A stretch of 64,000 nt of DNA from NCBI GenBank assembly GCA_019915015.1, contig JAHBBC010000014.1:124001-188000 (forward strand), read 5' to 3'. Numbering within the stretch: position 1 is the stretch's first letter; each line of letters starts with the position of its first letter. The DNA comes from Auriscalpium vulgare. Lineage: Eukaryota > Basidiomycota > Agaricomycetes > Russulales > Auriscalpiaceae. The notes beneath the pieces were generated by a model. It did no database searches, was not told the DNA's origin, and saw only the letters and a program-made list of their open reading frames with translations. Of this stretch, positions 1 to 14,552 are shown piece by piece. A program made the position numbers and the translations under genes.

Positions 1-1412
1 AGTCCGCGCCCGTCCAAGTGGTTTAGAAGTATGCGATCAAAACCGAGGAGGGCTTCTGAAAGGGTGACTTTGACGGTAGTGAGCAAGTCGTTCCCGGACC
101 GCTCGAATGACGGATGTGGTTGCGCTTTGAGGACAAATATTACATCCCCAGGAGGCAGACCAGGCTTCAACAAGACGTTAGACATGGTCTGGTTTCATAT
201 GGACGCAGAAAGAAACTCACTTCTTGGTCCCCAGCACCTGCAAGCACTATACGTTGGCCGTCAGACATCCCCTTCTCGACGTATATTTCCTGTCGATTTT
301 TCTCCTTCACAGTCTTTTCCCCCTTGCACTTCTTGCATCTGTAAGGCGTGTTACAGCGGCAGGAGGGGAGTTACCACGGATAACGAACCTGTCTTTCTCC
401 CGCAACTTCTCCCCTACACCGTCGCATTCATTGCACGGAGCGCGTGCAGTCCCTAACCGTCCGGGCGCGATCTGTATCCCAAATTTACTAAGTACGCAGG
501 GTATGTGTTAGGATATATGCATACCTGTGTCTGAACGTGCGTCCATCCCTTGCCTTCGCAAGAAACGCACTTTTTGGGCTTTGCGTTCCCCCGCGCTCCA
601 GTGCTAAGGCCGAGATAAGCGAGACGAACAGCGAAAGCGAAGCACAACGCACCCTTTACATGTCCCACATTCAATTTCCCTCTCCATCATCATCTTCACG
701 CTCTTGCCGTTGTACAGGTCCTCTAGGGATACCTCGTACGGGATGACCGAGTCCTCGCCCTTAGTCCGCCTCCGCGATCCGCGGCCACCGCCGCCACCGA
801 AATCGAACCCAAAGGGCATACCACCTCCGCCGCCTCCCATGCTACCCATGAAGAACTCTGCGAACATGTCGTCCATGTTCCTAGGGGCGCCGCCGCCTCC
901 CGGTCCTGCGAGCCCCTCCATGCCGTACGAATCGTACGCTTCTCGCGAGTTGGGATCGTTGAGGATTTCATATCTGGGAGGTGATCAACGACGGGCTGGG
1001 GTGATCCAAGCGGGTGTAGTACGGACGCAGCGGCCATCTCTTGGAAATTTTGAATAGCTTCCGGGTCATTGGGATTCTGCCGACGTCTGTAAGCGCGAGC
1101 GGAATTGTGACAAGTGTGCAACGTACCTTGTCCTGGATAAAAACAGTATAACGCGTTTAGATTGAGGAATCCGCTCATAGCGAGCGCGCCTATGTCCTAC
1201 GCACCGGGTGCAAGTCCTTGGCCTGAGAATGGTTATGACGAGAGAATTCGGCACTAGAGAAACGGTGCGCACCTTCTTACGGTATGCTTTCTTGATGTCA
1301 CCTATACGCATAATTCTTCAGCATTTACTGGGATAAAGGACTCGGTGGATGGTACCTTCACTTGCATTGGGCGGAACGCCGAGCAGGTCATAGAGCTCTG
1401 TTTCGATGGGCA
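1..1412 (-). CDS. Type I DnaJ/Hsp40 co-chaperone (Ydj1/Xdj1-like), partial
   Basis: Stimulates Hsp70 ATPase and hands over unfolded clients. Read leftwards from about 1412 it gives a J-domain (ELYDLLGV, then DIKKAYRKK, then the HPDK motif), a long Gly/Phe-rich region (about 920-770), cysteine repeats of the zinc-finger domain ([32 protein letters not shown]) and the start of the C-terminal peptide-binding domain ([12 protein letters not shown], about 140). The C-terminus runs off the left edge. The gene is cut by many ~50 bp introns. The HPD loop is built from an 18 nt exon (1205-1222) and a 6 nt exon (1127-1132), joined to the exon starting at 1076. No ATG opens the J-domain frame: the expected start reads GTG behind a CAG acceptor and a CTGAC branch-like site, so the start codon may be split by an intron. 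The family call is firm; the start is uncertain. Confidence 0.9.
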
Positions 1413-1990
1413 CTGTGCCGCGCAGAGCGTCAGCTTCAATCGCGGACAGTAAAGGAAGACCGTCACTCTTGCGCTGAATCCTGACTACCGTGCCGTGTTC
1501 AAGAGTGGCTCGCCAGTGGCCGCGATGAGTTGTCGAAGGAAATGAAGACGCGCCTCCGAGGTCGTGCCGAACACGCGTTGGGTCGGAGTCCGAAACGCCC
1601 TTTGCCTTCCAACTCTTCCACTGCTCACTTGCTCTGAGCCAGCATCCGGCTTTCCGCTCTGCGGTTCTCTTCTTCGTGAGTTCCACTCTCTACCAGTTTG
1701 GAGATACATGATGCTCTTTCAAATACTTATCTACATTGTCTGATCGGGCTTGCTCGCTTGAAGACAATTTTCAATTTGCCTGACTTTCGTGTCCAATGCG
1801 CCAGTTCTCTCTCGTTCTGACCTCCTGCTTTTTAGGTTCTGTCCTTCTGTCCCGTCCACGCGATTGCTGCAACCTGGACGGCCTGTGATCATGACCTGAC
1901 CTCCCTCGTCTGACCTCTTGCTCAATGCATGTCATCACACACTTGTCGTCCACCCGGACCTAATATCTTTCCCTCGCATAGTCATATACA
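1413..1990. promoter_or_regulatory. Divergent intergenic region between the DnaJ and rRNA methyltransferase genes
   Basis: This 578 bp region separates two divergently transcribed genes, so it should hold both promoters. It may also hold a non-coding or one-base-coding first exon of the DnaJ gene, because an acceptor-like CAG lies at its left border. I see no convincing TATA box and no conserved open frame. Confidence 0.4.
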
Positions 1991-3918
1991 ATGAACTTCT
2001 ACTTTGAAGCTGCTAAGATAATTGACCGTCTGGATGCGAAACAAGGCTCCGTCAAAAGTCTGCTCAGTACGCTGCCGGACAAGGACCGCAAGCGCACTGC
2101 GGCGCTGGTCATCGAGACCCTGAAATGTGAGGAACGCTCCCGGTTATTAGAGTGCATCTCAATGTATTGAACGGCCGCAGACAAGGCCGCTTTAGCGGAC
2201 GTTATCCTTGCGGCGAAGCTGCTGGCGCTCGAGCGGAAACTTACGTCGCAGAGCCTGGCGCTCGTGCTTGTGCACGACCTCCTCCTTTCGTCGGGCATCC
2301 AAGCCGGCGACGGTCCTATCAAACAGGCAGTCCTGCGGCATAAGACGCGGCTTCGCAGCGAGTTTGAACGGATCAAAATAAAACGAGGCGCCCGGTCGAA
2401 TGCGGAGCTGGCGCAGACGGGCGACAGCAGAGCCTGTACGTGGAGCCGCCAAGGTCTTGCGCACTGAATTACACCGTTGAATTATGTCATGTGAAGCTTT
2501 GATACCGCGATATGTCCGTGTCAATACGCTGAAGTGGTCGCTGGACGAAGCCGTGAAGGCATACCAAGCCAAAGGATATCAAATCGGCGACCCTCTCGTG
2601 CCCTTGTAAGCCCCGTACACGCCGTCCAGTGTGTTCCAAACATGATACTTACTCCCTTTCTTGAGACACTTCGCAAAGGACGAGCATATACCCAATTTGC
2701 TGCTGTTCCCGCCACAGATGCAGTTCCACGATGATCCCGCGTATGCCAGCGGCGAGATTATCCTCCAGGACAAGGCGTCCTGCTTCCCGGCGACCGTCCT
2801 CGCGCCTCCGGCAAGCGAGGACAGCATGGTCATCGATGCGACAGCCGCCCCAGGCAATAAAACGTCCCATCTCAGTGCGCTTATGCGCAACCGCGGAAAG
2901 GTGGATCCCTATCTCTCGGCTCCCCCCGCGCGCGTTCCATGCTGATGCGGGCCCCGTGCAGCTTCTAGCCTTCGAAAGAGACAAGAGAAGATTCTCGACG
3001 CTCCAGAGCATGCTGGCCAGGGCCGCATGCCGCAATGTCGACGCTGTCAATGCAGATTTCCTGAACACAGACCCCAGCAACCCTGAATATGCCCGCGCCA
3101 CACACATGTGGGTTGACCTGGAGTTGCCTAGTCGGCCTTTGCTCATTAGTGCTGTCCAGTCTTCTGGATCCGTCATGCAGTGGCTCCGGCATCGTGAATC
3201 GTCTGGATTACCTCGTGGAATCAGGTACGCCCGTGTGATCCATCCACCTGTCGCCGCGCGCTCACCTGGCGCACCGGAAATAGAGCAGGAAAACGATGAC
3301 CAGCTGGAGGAGCGGTTGAACAAGCTGGCATCGTTCCAGCTGATGATGATCCGACATGCGATGAAATGTCAGTTTTCCCTGCGGCACAATAGATCCGTTT
3401 CTGACCGCCACACGCGCAGATCCGGGTGTGGAAAAGATTGTGTATTCCACGTGCAGCGTCCATGCCACAGAAAACGAGCACGTTGTGCGCGCGGCAGCCG
3501 CGAGCGAGGAGGCTTTCCTCGGCGGCTTCACACTAGCAACAAGGGAGCATGTGCTCCCGTCGTGGCATCGGCGGGGGCTGCCTGAGATCCTCAGCAATGA
3601 AGGTGCGCAGTATGTCCGCTCCAGCTACGGCAGATGCATAAATTGACGGCGGGCGATACAGCGGAAGCTGATGGAATGGTGCGATGCTCTCCAGGGGAGG
3701 ATGCCACGAACGGCTTCTTCGTCTCCTGCTTCCTACGAAGCCGTCCAATGGAGGATGCGCTACATGGCGAGCCAGGACGTAATAACGTTCAAGGGTTAGG
3801 GAAAGGCGCACCCGTGAAACGAAACATTTCGGAAGACGGGGAGGGCGAGGAGCCGGTAACATCGAGACGTAGACCCAATCGCAAGCGTAGGAAGAAGGCA
3901 AAATCAGAAAACCCCTGA
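1991..3918 (+). CDS. RCM1: 25S rRNA cytosine-C5 methyltransferase, NSUN5/Rcm1 family
   Basis: Predicted nucleolar SAM-dependent enzyme that methylates a cytosine of large-subunit rRNA during ribosome biogenesis. The start (1991) gives [15 protein letters not shown]. The N-terminal helical part is followed by a region with [11 protein letters not shown] (about 2495-2540), the SAM-binding stretch [15 protein letters not shown] (about 2830), motif [10 protein letters not shown] (about 3165-3190) and motif [14 protein letters not shown] (about 3440-3475). The two cysteines of motifs IV and VI are the expected catalytic pair. Six or so short introns are needed; one (3104-3158) joins ATH to ILLDPSC. 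The tail (about 3830-3915) is Lys/Arg-rich, fitting nucleolar targeting. The stop is at 3916-3918. It converges on the BBP gene. The family assignment is strong; the Rcm1 symbol is by family resemblance. Confidence 0.9.
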
Positions 3919-4374
3919 CATCGCTTCATTCACATGCACACATCGATGCTATGGAAACGAGTGCGTCGTCTAAAGTTTCGTTGGTATTATCGCTCACGGC
4001 ACTAATTGTCGGACATCAGACTCCTTCAATCAGTGGCATTGCATTGCTCATGCCACAATTAACAAACAACCAAGTCGATGAGGTGAGCTACATTTCGAGA
4101 GTCATGTGGAAGGGAAAAGGAGTTACGTATGGTGTCAATCGTGAGGAACCAACAAAGTGGCCACGATGCGGAGCCAAACGGTACATGAGTACGAGGGTGT
4201 GAGAGCTGCCGTCAACCACATTTTCACGCGAAACCTGTGAGTGAAATGGATACCTAGAAAAAGGAAGGAATCGAGTATCGGCGGACGACGGCCGATGGTG
4301 TGCTGAGTAAAAGACTGGATGCTGTGAGAGGCGCGAGTGTGTCAGAATTGTCAGGAATTGTGCGCGGCCAGGCG
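3919..4374. other. Convergent intergenic region
   Basis: The 3' ends of the methyltransferase gene (+) and the BBP gene (-) face each other across 456 bp. An 83-codon open frame on the + strand (3951-4202) shows no recognisable domain and is probably 3' UTR. Confidence 0.4.
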
Positions 4375-6226
4375 TTAGGTGGTTGTCTGCTGGGCGTATT
4401 GGTTCTGGTAGTACTGGGCGTAGCCGAAGTCCTGTGGAGCCTGGTACGAGCCCTGAGAATAGCCATACGCTTGTTGCGGAGCACCATAGCCGGCTGGAGC
4501 ACCGTAGCCGCCGCCATAGCCGCCTTGCTGGGGTGGACGATAGCCGGCCTGGGGAGTGCCCTGGGGAGGGCCGGTGTTCGTCTGCCACACCTCTGGTCTC
4601 CGCCACGGAGGAACGTTCGAGCCGCCCGCCGTGATATCGTGCCCTGCTCCACCCCCACCCCACGAGCCCTTGCCCGGATCGCCACCCGGACCCTTCCCAC
4701 TCTCGCCCAACTCGGCCATGAGGCTTGCGTACTCTGAGTCGAAGCCGCCCTTGACCAGCGCGCTCGACTGCGATGGGCCGCTGGAGAAAGAAGCGTTCGG
4801 GTCCTTGTTGACAGTGCAGTCCCGCGCCATGTGACCAGCGCTACCGCAGACACGACATATAATGTTAGCGGTGAAGTTACGTTGCTCTGGGCAGTCGTAT
4901 TTGCGATGACCGACGCCACCACAATTCTGGCAGATCTGATTCTCGTCGTCACGGAGGGTACCGTTGAGAGCCGCGAGCTCGCGCAACTGGTTGCGCTTGT
5001 GGTCGTTCTGACCTTCGGGCGTCGAAGCGGCCTATCGGAGAACGATCGTCAGAACAGCGGATGGAAAAGCCGCACTCAGGACTCACAGTTTCGATGACTT
5101 TATTAATCATTCTAACGCACGCAGCAACCTTCTCATCGGTCTCGGCAAGGACGAGGCAATGCAAGTCCTCCTCAGCATCTTCGGCGAACTGATCAGGACG
5201 CGCTTTGCCTTCCTTCACGCTGCCTTTCCCCCTGATGCTGATTTTCGCACCGCTCTCCCTCTCCATTTTCTTCAGGCTATTGCCACGGGGTCCGACGAGA
5301 AGCCCGAAGAAGTTGATCTCCGGGAACTCCTTGACAGGGATGTAGACTTTGTCGGAGGGACGCTGAGAACGCTTTTGCTGATGATACTCGACAGGAGGAC
5401 GGAAATTCGGGTCGTTCTTCATCGCGCGGTCGACAAGGCGGATCCGTTCGTCCTCCAGTTTCTTCCGGTAGCGCACTTCGCGGGTATTCGTACGACGACC
5501 ATGAGCATCATACGTTGGTGGGGGAGATTGCGATCTGTTCGACGGAACCAAGTCAAAAAACGTTCCGGAAGGTATGCATGGTCTAGGCTTACCGTTCACG
5601 CTCGGGGGGGATGAAGTCATTCAATCTGAGCTTGCGATTGATCTCTTCTAATCGGAGATGGATAGCATAGTTGTCTAGCTGCGCCTGTGATACGCCGGCG
5701 GCATTGATCGCAGTGGGCAAGCCAGGAATCTCGGTCTTGGCTTCGCCCCAGCGACTGCGCTTCTTGCGAGCACCGTTAGCGTCAGCTATGATGAAGGGAT
5801 ACCGAAAATTGCCATGATTAGTATGATCGTCAGGGTTAGCGCATGAGCCGAAGTGTAAACTAGGTGAAAGTCACAGGTCATACGACACGAGTACTTCCCC
5901 CGTCATCATAGGAGAGATTGAAGGAGCACGATGCTGCCTGTGCAGAACACGGACGGTAGGAGCGTCAGCGGGCGACTTACCTGGCGTCGGGCTGCCATTC
6001 GAGGGGGACTCCTCCTTAACCCTCCGGTCGTCATGCTGAGGGCGAGGATACGCTGACGGAGATGGCTGGGCTAGCTGCGGCGGGGCCACCTCTTCGACAG
6101 GTGCTGGGCCAAAACGACGACGATTTCCAAGCGGGACTGTGAAAGAATGAGTAAGATCCGCGCAAGCGAACCGAACATCGTACCATCATTCGTGCCCGTA
6201 ATCGTCCGCGTAGCTGGTTTCCACAT
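4375..6226 (-). CDS. Branch-point bridging protein BBP/SF1
   Basis: Splicing factor that binds the intron branch site in the commitment complex together with U2AF. The start at 6226 gives [15 protein letters not shown]. Domains in order: a helix-hairpin region with [16 protein letters not shown] (about 5760-5710), a KH-QUA2 RNA-binding domain ([29 protein letters not shown], about 5350-5240), two CCHC zinc knuckles ([14 protein letters not shown] about 4935-4890 and [14 protein letters not shown] about 4855-4815), and a Gly/Tyr/Gln/Pro-rich tail (about 4600-4380). Several short introns interrupt the N-terminal part. It is divergent from the XPB gene across 289 bp. The domain order is diagnostic. 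Confidence 0.93.
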
Positions 6227-6515
6227 AACAAGAGACGGACAGTAAGTGTGCAAGGGAAAGGTTAGAGGAGATGTCAGAGGAACGAGATGAACGACAACAA
6301 ACGTCTTGCGCTTGATGATGAGCGCCTTTCAAACTCAGCACGCTGACAAATCGTGGCGGATTTTCTCGACTTGTCGCGGTCCCGGCGGCAGTCCGAGCTC
6401 AGTCATCCGTTTCTCTCTCGTCCCACCAAGTGTCCGACCACCTCTTGCATCGGCGGTCAACAAATCTTCTACGTAGCCGCTTGCTAGGGAGTTCTAGGTC
6501 AGCTGTTTAGTGTTG
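6227..6515. promoter_or_regulatory. Divergent promoter region between BBP and XPB
   Basis: This 289 bp spacer separates the BBP start (-) from the XPB start (+), so both promoters must lie here or in the leader exons. I see no TATA box, as is usual for fungal housekeeping genes. Confidence 0.4.
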
Positions 6516-9859
<3,344 letters not shown>

Positions 9860-10154
9860 GGTGCCTACTAGACACGGGACTGATGGTCGCAATTAATGAG
9901 ATGTTTTGTTTTGTGACATTGGGGGTGTCGTTGGGGACGCGGTCGGTGCGCCAAAAAGAGGGTCGAACCCGCTGGGCGGCCTGGCCCATGAGTTCCTCGA
10001 GATCGACGCGTCTAAACGCGGCTAACAAAGATTCAATAGCCTAGCGCCCCTCGGCCACGGTCCTCAATATTCCTTCTTATACTTATGTGTCGCATGACCC
10101 CCGCACCCATCATTTCTACTCTGCGCCGCCCTCTGCCTCGACATCCCCCCGCGA
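9860..10154. other. Intergenic spacer upstream of the bZIP gene
   Basis: The XPB 3' end and the bZIP promoter share about 295 bp. Nothing else is recognisable here. Confidence 0.3.
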
Positions 10155-11244
10155 ATGTCGTCGAAAAGAGGCAGAAAACGCAACGATAATCTCCCTCCCA
10201 ACCGTGCCAGAGATGTCCAGCGCGCCTTCCGCGCGCGTCGAGCAGCCCATCTCGAGGTACGCCCGCCCCGCACCCCCGCCCCCCGCCCGCACTCACATCC
10301 CCCGCACAGGCCCTCGAGCAGCGCGTTTCTGAGCTCGAGGAGGAGAACCACACCCTCCGCGCTGCCCTCAGCCTCCCCCCGCGAACAGGCCCGCGCTGGG
10401 AAAGGGTCCCACCGGCAAGGACAAACCCAAGCCGGGGGCACCCCCAACCCCCACCTCCTCCCGTGGCCCCGGCATGGCATCGGGCTCGCTGGAGACCTTC
10501 AGCCGCGAGAGCTCCTCCGCTGATTCGCCTTCCTCCACACGCGCCCACTCTCTATCGCCGACGACCATTACGGCCCCCATGCGTCCCTCTCCCCACTCCG
10601 CTCACAGCCTTGAAGGCGGCGCTGGCGGCACCTGGGATCAACCCATGCTGATGGGGGAAGACGACCCCCAACCGGCTCTTCATGCGTCGCCACCCTCCGT
10701 CGGCTATCCGTTAAGCAGTGCGGTGGCTACCCACAAGCCTGCGTACTCCTCCTACCCCGGCCCCGTCGCCTCGTCGTCCCGCAGCGCTCTCCCCGGCTCC
10801 ATGTACATGCCCTCCGTGCCTCAGGGCGCGCAAACTTATGCCGGTCCTCCCGACCGACCTATGCCAGACGCCTACGCCGCCGGCGGCGGCTACCCGCTTC
10901 GCGATCCCCGCGAAGAGCAATCCCAGCCCCAACAGCAGCATTTCTCTTATCCTGCGCAGGCCGCCTTCACGTCCCCCGATCCCAGCCACATGCATCAGCA
11001 TTCGCCACAGGCACAGCAAATGCAGATGCACCATTCCCAGCGGCAGACGCCCCAGCCCCAGCCGTATCCGCATCGACGTTCCATCACCGAACCCGACCTA
11101 CCTTTTCGCTCTTCCATGACGGGGCAATACCCCGGGCACCTCCCACCGCCCCAGCCGCCGCCCTCCATGCGTCGCCAATCGCCGCCAAGACCACCAGACA
11201 ACGCGCCTTCATTGCGCCCCTTTGGCGGCCAAGGCGGGAGTTAA
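10155..11244 (+). CDS. bZIP transcription factor with an apparent 1-nt frame break
   Basis: Probable sequence-specific DNA-binding regulator. The start at 10155 gives MSSKRGRKRNDNLPPNRARD. The basic region (VQRAFRARRAAHLE) resembles the Yap-type fungal bZIP signature QRAFRxR. It is spliced over a ~53 bp C-rich intron to the zipper (ALEQRVSELEEENHTLRAAL). The rest, from about 10385, is Ser/Pro/Gln-rich with poly-Gln and His-rich patches, as in activation domains, and ends ...FGGQGGS at 11244. The zipper exon and the tail are in different frames. They join into one protein only if the C6 run at 10375-10380 had seven C. No GT..AG pair explains the shift, so a sequencing indel or a real mutation is likely. 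The target genes cannot be inferred. Confidence 0.8.
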
Positions 11245-11403
11245 GGCCTTTTGCTACTCAGTGCGCCACGGCCGACACTTGCGATTCGCGTCTCCGTTGC
11301 CAAGAACTTTGTACCGTTTGCTTCAATCAATTTTGGGAAGTTTCCGTATCATTATTCCAGTTACCCATGCTTGTTACGGCGTCCTCGTTTCCTCCGCTCA
11401 GGA

Positions 11404-11760
11404 GGTATCTTCTAGACTCGTTCCCAGTCCGCTCGCCGGCGATGCTTACCTAACAAAAGACAAAAGAGGACGCGAGCCTGCGAGCGGACTGGGCCCACCT
11501 GTCGCGCTTTTGGCGGGACGCGATTTCCCCCCGCCATTCCACCAGCCTCGAAAGTCGAAAAAATCGTCTCTAAGTTGGTATATAGAATCGCATTTTCTAG
11601 CCCGTCTCTACAACTTTGAGTATATAAGTTTTTCGGAAATTTCTGACAGTGAGGGCGCCCGACTTCGAGCAAGCGCCAGCAGGCTTCGCGTGGGAGTTTC
11701 CACTTCGCCGTCGCGCAACTGGCGCCCGCGCTCGACGACCCTCTCCCTCGTTCCCAACAC
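11404..11760 (+). repeat. Left TSD (9 bp) and left terminal inverted repeat
   Basis: The TSD GGTATCTTC occupies 11404-11412 and the TIR runs from 11413 (TAGACTCG...) to 11760 (...TTCCCAACAC). Against the right TIR I see one difference, an extra C at about 11424. Near the outer end, 14 bp arms (11423-11436 and 11480-11493) form an inverted repeat 43 bp apart. A TATA-like stretch lies at about 11620. The open frame through this TIR also appears, reversed, in the other TIR, and I take it as non-coding. Confidence 0.9.
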
Positions 11761-11827
11761 CTCTCATTCCTGCATTTGGAGCTCAGGATGCTCGGGCACC
11801 TCCATGAAGTGACCCTGAACCAGGAAA

Positions 11828-14466
11828 TTAGCTCATATCATCTCTTATTTGACACAGGAAAGCTGAGACACGCACCACAGGAGCTATTTCTTGCGACACT
11901 GCCCTGCTGCGGCCGCTATGGGCCTCGGAGCTGTCCAAAGGGCGATCGTAGGGTGTTTTACGAGTCGGGTGAACGCGCCGTGGACGCGGCTTCGAGCCAG
12001 TTGCGACAGGTGGGTCAGATCGTGCTCCTTCTGCTGCGCTCGCACTGAGTGCACCGGGTGCCAAAGAATTTGGTACCACGAATGTTTCCAGGGGCATGAA
12101 GACATATTTGACGGCGTTCTGGTCGCCCTTGGGACCCTCGTTCTGGTCTGGGGTCGTGGGTTTCACGATGACATTTGGCGGCATGAACTCGATGTGGTCA
12201 TACGCCGGCAAGTCTGCCGCACTCCGTATCTCCGTGGGTATGGCACGACGTGCCCGCTTGTTCTGTCTGAGGTCAGGATCTTCGCGGACCAGATTGGGTG
12301 CCGGTATGTCTTGAATTTGTTGATCGTCGTGGTCCGTGTTGTTGACTGCGCACGATTGCGACAGGAGCTCGAAGAGGTCAGACCCGAGAGTGTCCCAATA
12401 TGCCCAAGACGTTTTGAGAAGACCGGCAAGCTTGTCGATGGAGTCAATAACGAGACTTGCTAGCAACTCGCAAGTGTCGTCATCGAGGATTGCGTGTGGG
12501 GCCCACCGTGCGCGAGGATATTTTGACTTCTTCACAGCTCGTCGCCAGGCGAAAAGGCGTTCGCGCACATGTTCATCGGCTTCGCCACGTTTCGCATTTC
12601 TTTTGCGCCCGAGCTTCGGTGGTTGACCGGCCCGAAGACCGTTGAAAAGGGTCGGGTTGCAGAGGTCGCAGCATTGCGCCTTCGGAACATCTGTATACTC
12701 GGGTGAGCAGACACTCGCTATCCTTCGTGGGACACAAATACCTGACCGGTCATTCTCAAAGACCTTGACAAGAATATCTCGACGACAAACAGTTGTTTGA
12801 ATAAATGCATACAAACCTTCTCCAGGTGCTTCGTCTACGAGTTGGGGCTCCTCGCGGACCTCCACTGCGTCGTGCTGCGCATTCATAGAACCTCGGAGCT
12901 GCCCATGTAGGACAGCATATACGCGACCGCGTTTTGCGGCCGATGTTGCGGATTTCCGAAGCCGCCGTTGTTTTACCTTCGACCCGCGGATAGGCTTGCT
13001 GATCGCTGCCTCAGGTATTGCTCCGCACGGGTCAACCTCAAATGCCGACTTCTCCGCGAGGAGGATGGCTTTCCCTGATCGTCCAGGAGCGCGGGCTGCT
13101 CGACCGGCACGCTGCACCCATGCACTTAACGACGGTGGTAGCTTCCACTGTACAACAAGGTCGATGTCTGGTATGTTACATCCCTGAAATTCATCAGCGA
13201 TACCGAATCGTCTAATCATCCAGATGCTCACCATTCCGGCGGCGTCCGTACACACAAGCACGCGGACAATACCTGCATAGAATAACTTCATGACATCCCG
13301 ACGATACTTCTTTGACATTGCAGCACTGTACGGGCGTACGAGCCCGAGGTTCTGGAACTCGTTGGACACCCGCCCATTCAAGTAATCAACAATGAGACTG
13401 CCGCCCTGGATGTCGTCTGTATACAAGAATGTCTTCGGTATCTCCGAGATCCGGGTGAGACGCGCCGGTATGACGAAGTCGAGGTCGGCGAATGTGTTCA
13501 GGGGGTGCTCGATGGCGCGGACAATCTGCGCGACTGCGGGTCGGTCGTTGCCAGTATTGATGTAGATGTAGTCCGAGCGGTGGAATTGCAGTTTATGTGC
13601 GATGTCATGCCGCACTCGTGAGGTCATGGTTGCAGACACCGCGATGAAAGGTGTCGACTTCGGGAGGAATGCGCGCACGACACCGACGGTGCCGTACTTC
13701 TTGCGGAAGGAGGCTCCCCAATGCGAAACACAATGAGCCTCGTCGATAAAAACCGATAGGCAGCGCGAGCCAAACACTTTCTTGCGAAGCACGTTCTCGG
13801 TAAAGCGCCTGGACTGAAGCATCTCCGGTGAGAGCAGGACAATCTGCCAGTCACCATTCACAATTTTCTGGCCGGACATGTAAGAGATGGGCTCGTTGTG
13901 GTACTCTTGAATGAGCTCACCTTCAACTTGTCTATAGTGCACCCACCATGCGAGCTGTTGATAGCTACAGCGGCCATGCCAAACTCGTCCTTGAACGTGG
14001 CAACCTGAGGATAGCGGGGAAAAAAGATCAGACACGGGATATGCATTGCGTGAACACGGTGATACCTGTTCGTCTTGCAGTGCAATCAATGGCGAAACCA
14101 CAAGAGTGACTTTCCCTTGCTTGACGGCAGGAGATGCGGACCTGCAATGATGCCTGTCTTTCCCGCACCTGTAGCGGCATGAATGATCGTGTCGTGTCGG
14201 AGGACCTGCGCCGCGATGCCCTCGAGTTGAAATGGTTTTGCCCCGGCAGTCCAGCTCTTGAAGTTTGCCTTGATCAAACCAGGAAGTAACTTGAGTTCTT
14301 CCACTCGCGCAGTGCTTTCATCGGCGGTAAGAGGAGCCGCTGATAATTTAACAGCATTGTATGCGACGCTGTTGGCACGCTTTCTCTTGTGACGGGTGCC
14401 GACTGGCGATTGGCGTTGAATAGGATGAACACGCCGGGCAGTGAGATTGGGAGGTATAGACGACAT
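11828..14466 (-). CDS. RecQ-family DNA helicase encoded by the element
   Basis: SF2 helicase of about 800 residues. The start at 14466 gives MSSIPPNLTARR. Motif I is ATGAGKTGII (about 14190-14160), followed by VVSPLIALQDEQ (Ia), FIDEAHCVSHWG (II, about 13750-13715), SATM (III), VCTDAAGMGCNIPDID (V, spliced) and QRAGRAARAPGRSG (VI, about 13110-13070). A cysteine cluster CCDLCNPTLF (about 12680-12650) fits the RecQ zinc-binding region. Several ~50 bp introns restore the family sequence. Between motif I and Ia the frame shifts by one nt at about 14110: one additional G in an AAGTC stretch of the coding strand would restore ...SSKGKVTLVV. Helicases of this kind can unwind or anneal ends during transposition, but its role here is inference. 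The C-terminal ~300 residues (to 11828) have no domain that I recognise. Confidence 0.85.
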
Positions 14467-14552
14467 GTGTGAGTGTGAGAGTGACAAGAGGAGTGGCTCC
14501 TAAATGTGCGGCATCGCGCCACAGCCCACCACCGCACCCGCTCCGCCCTTCG
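14467..14552. promoter_or_regulatory. Short divergent promoter of the RecQ/DUF6589 element
   Basis: Only 86 bp separate the RecQ ATG (14466, -) from the ATG of the + strand gene (14553), so the two genes are probably driven by one bidirectional promoter. No TATA box is evident. Confidence 0.5.

Noticed and set aside
1318..1686. Upstream extension of the DnaJ frame to a distant ATG
   Set aside because: It would add about 90 unrelated residues before the J-domain, which DnaJ proteins of this type lack; an acceptor-like site directly before the J-domain argues for an intron.
11412..11812. 196-codon open frame at the left end of the RecQ element, repeated in reverse at 18575-18877
   Set aside because: It lies inside the TIRs and is present twice only because the TIRs are copies; the sequence outside the TIR gives unrelated endings, so it is not a gene.
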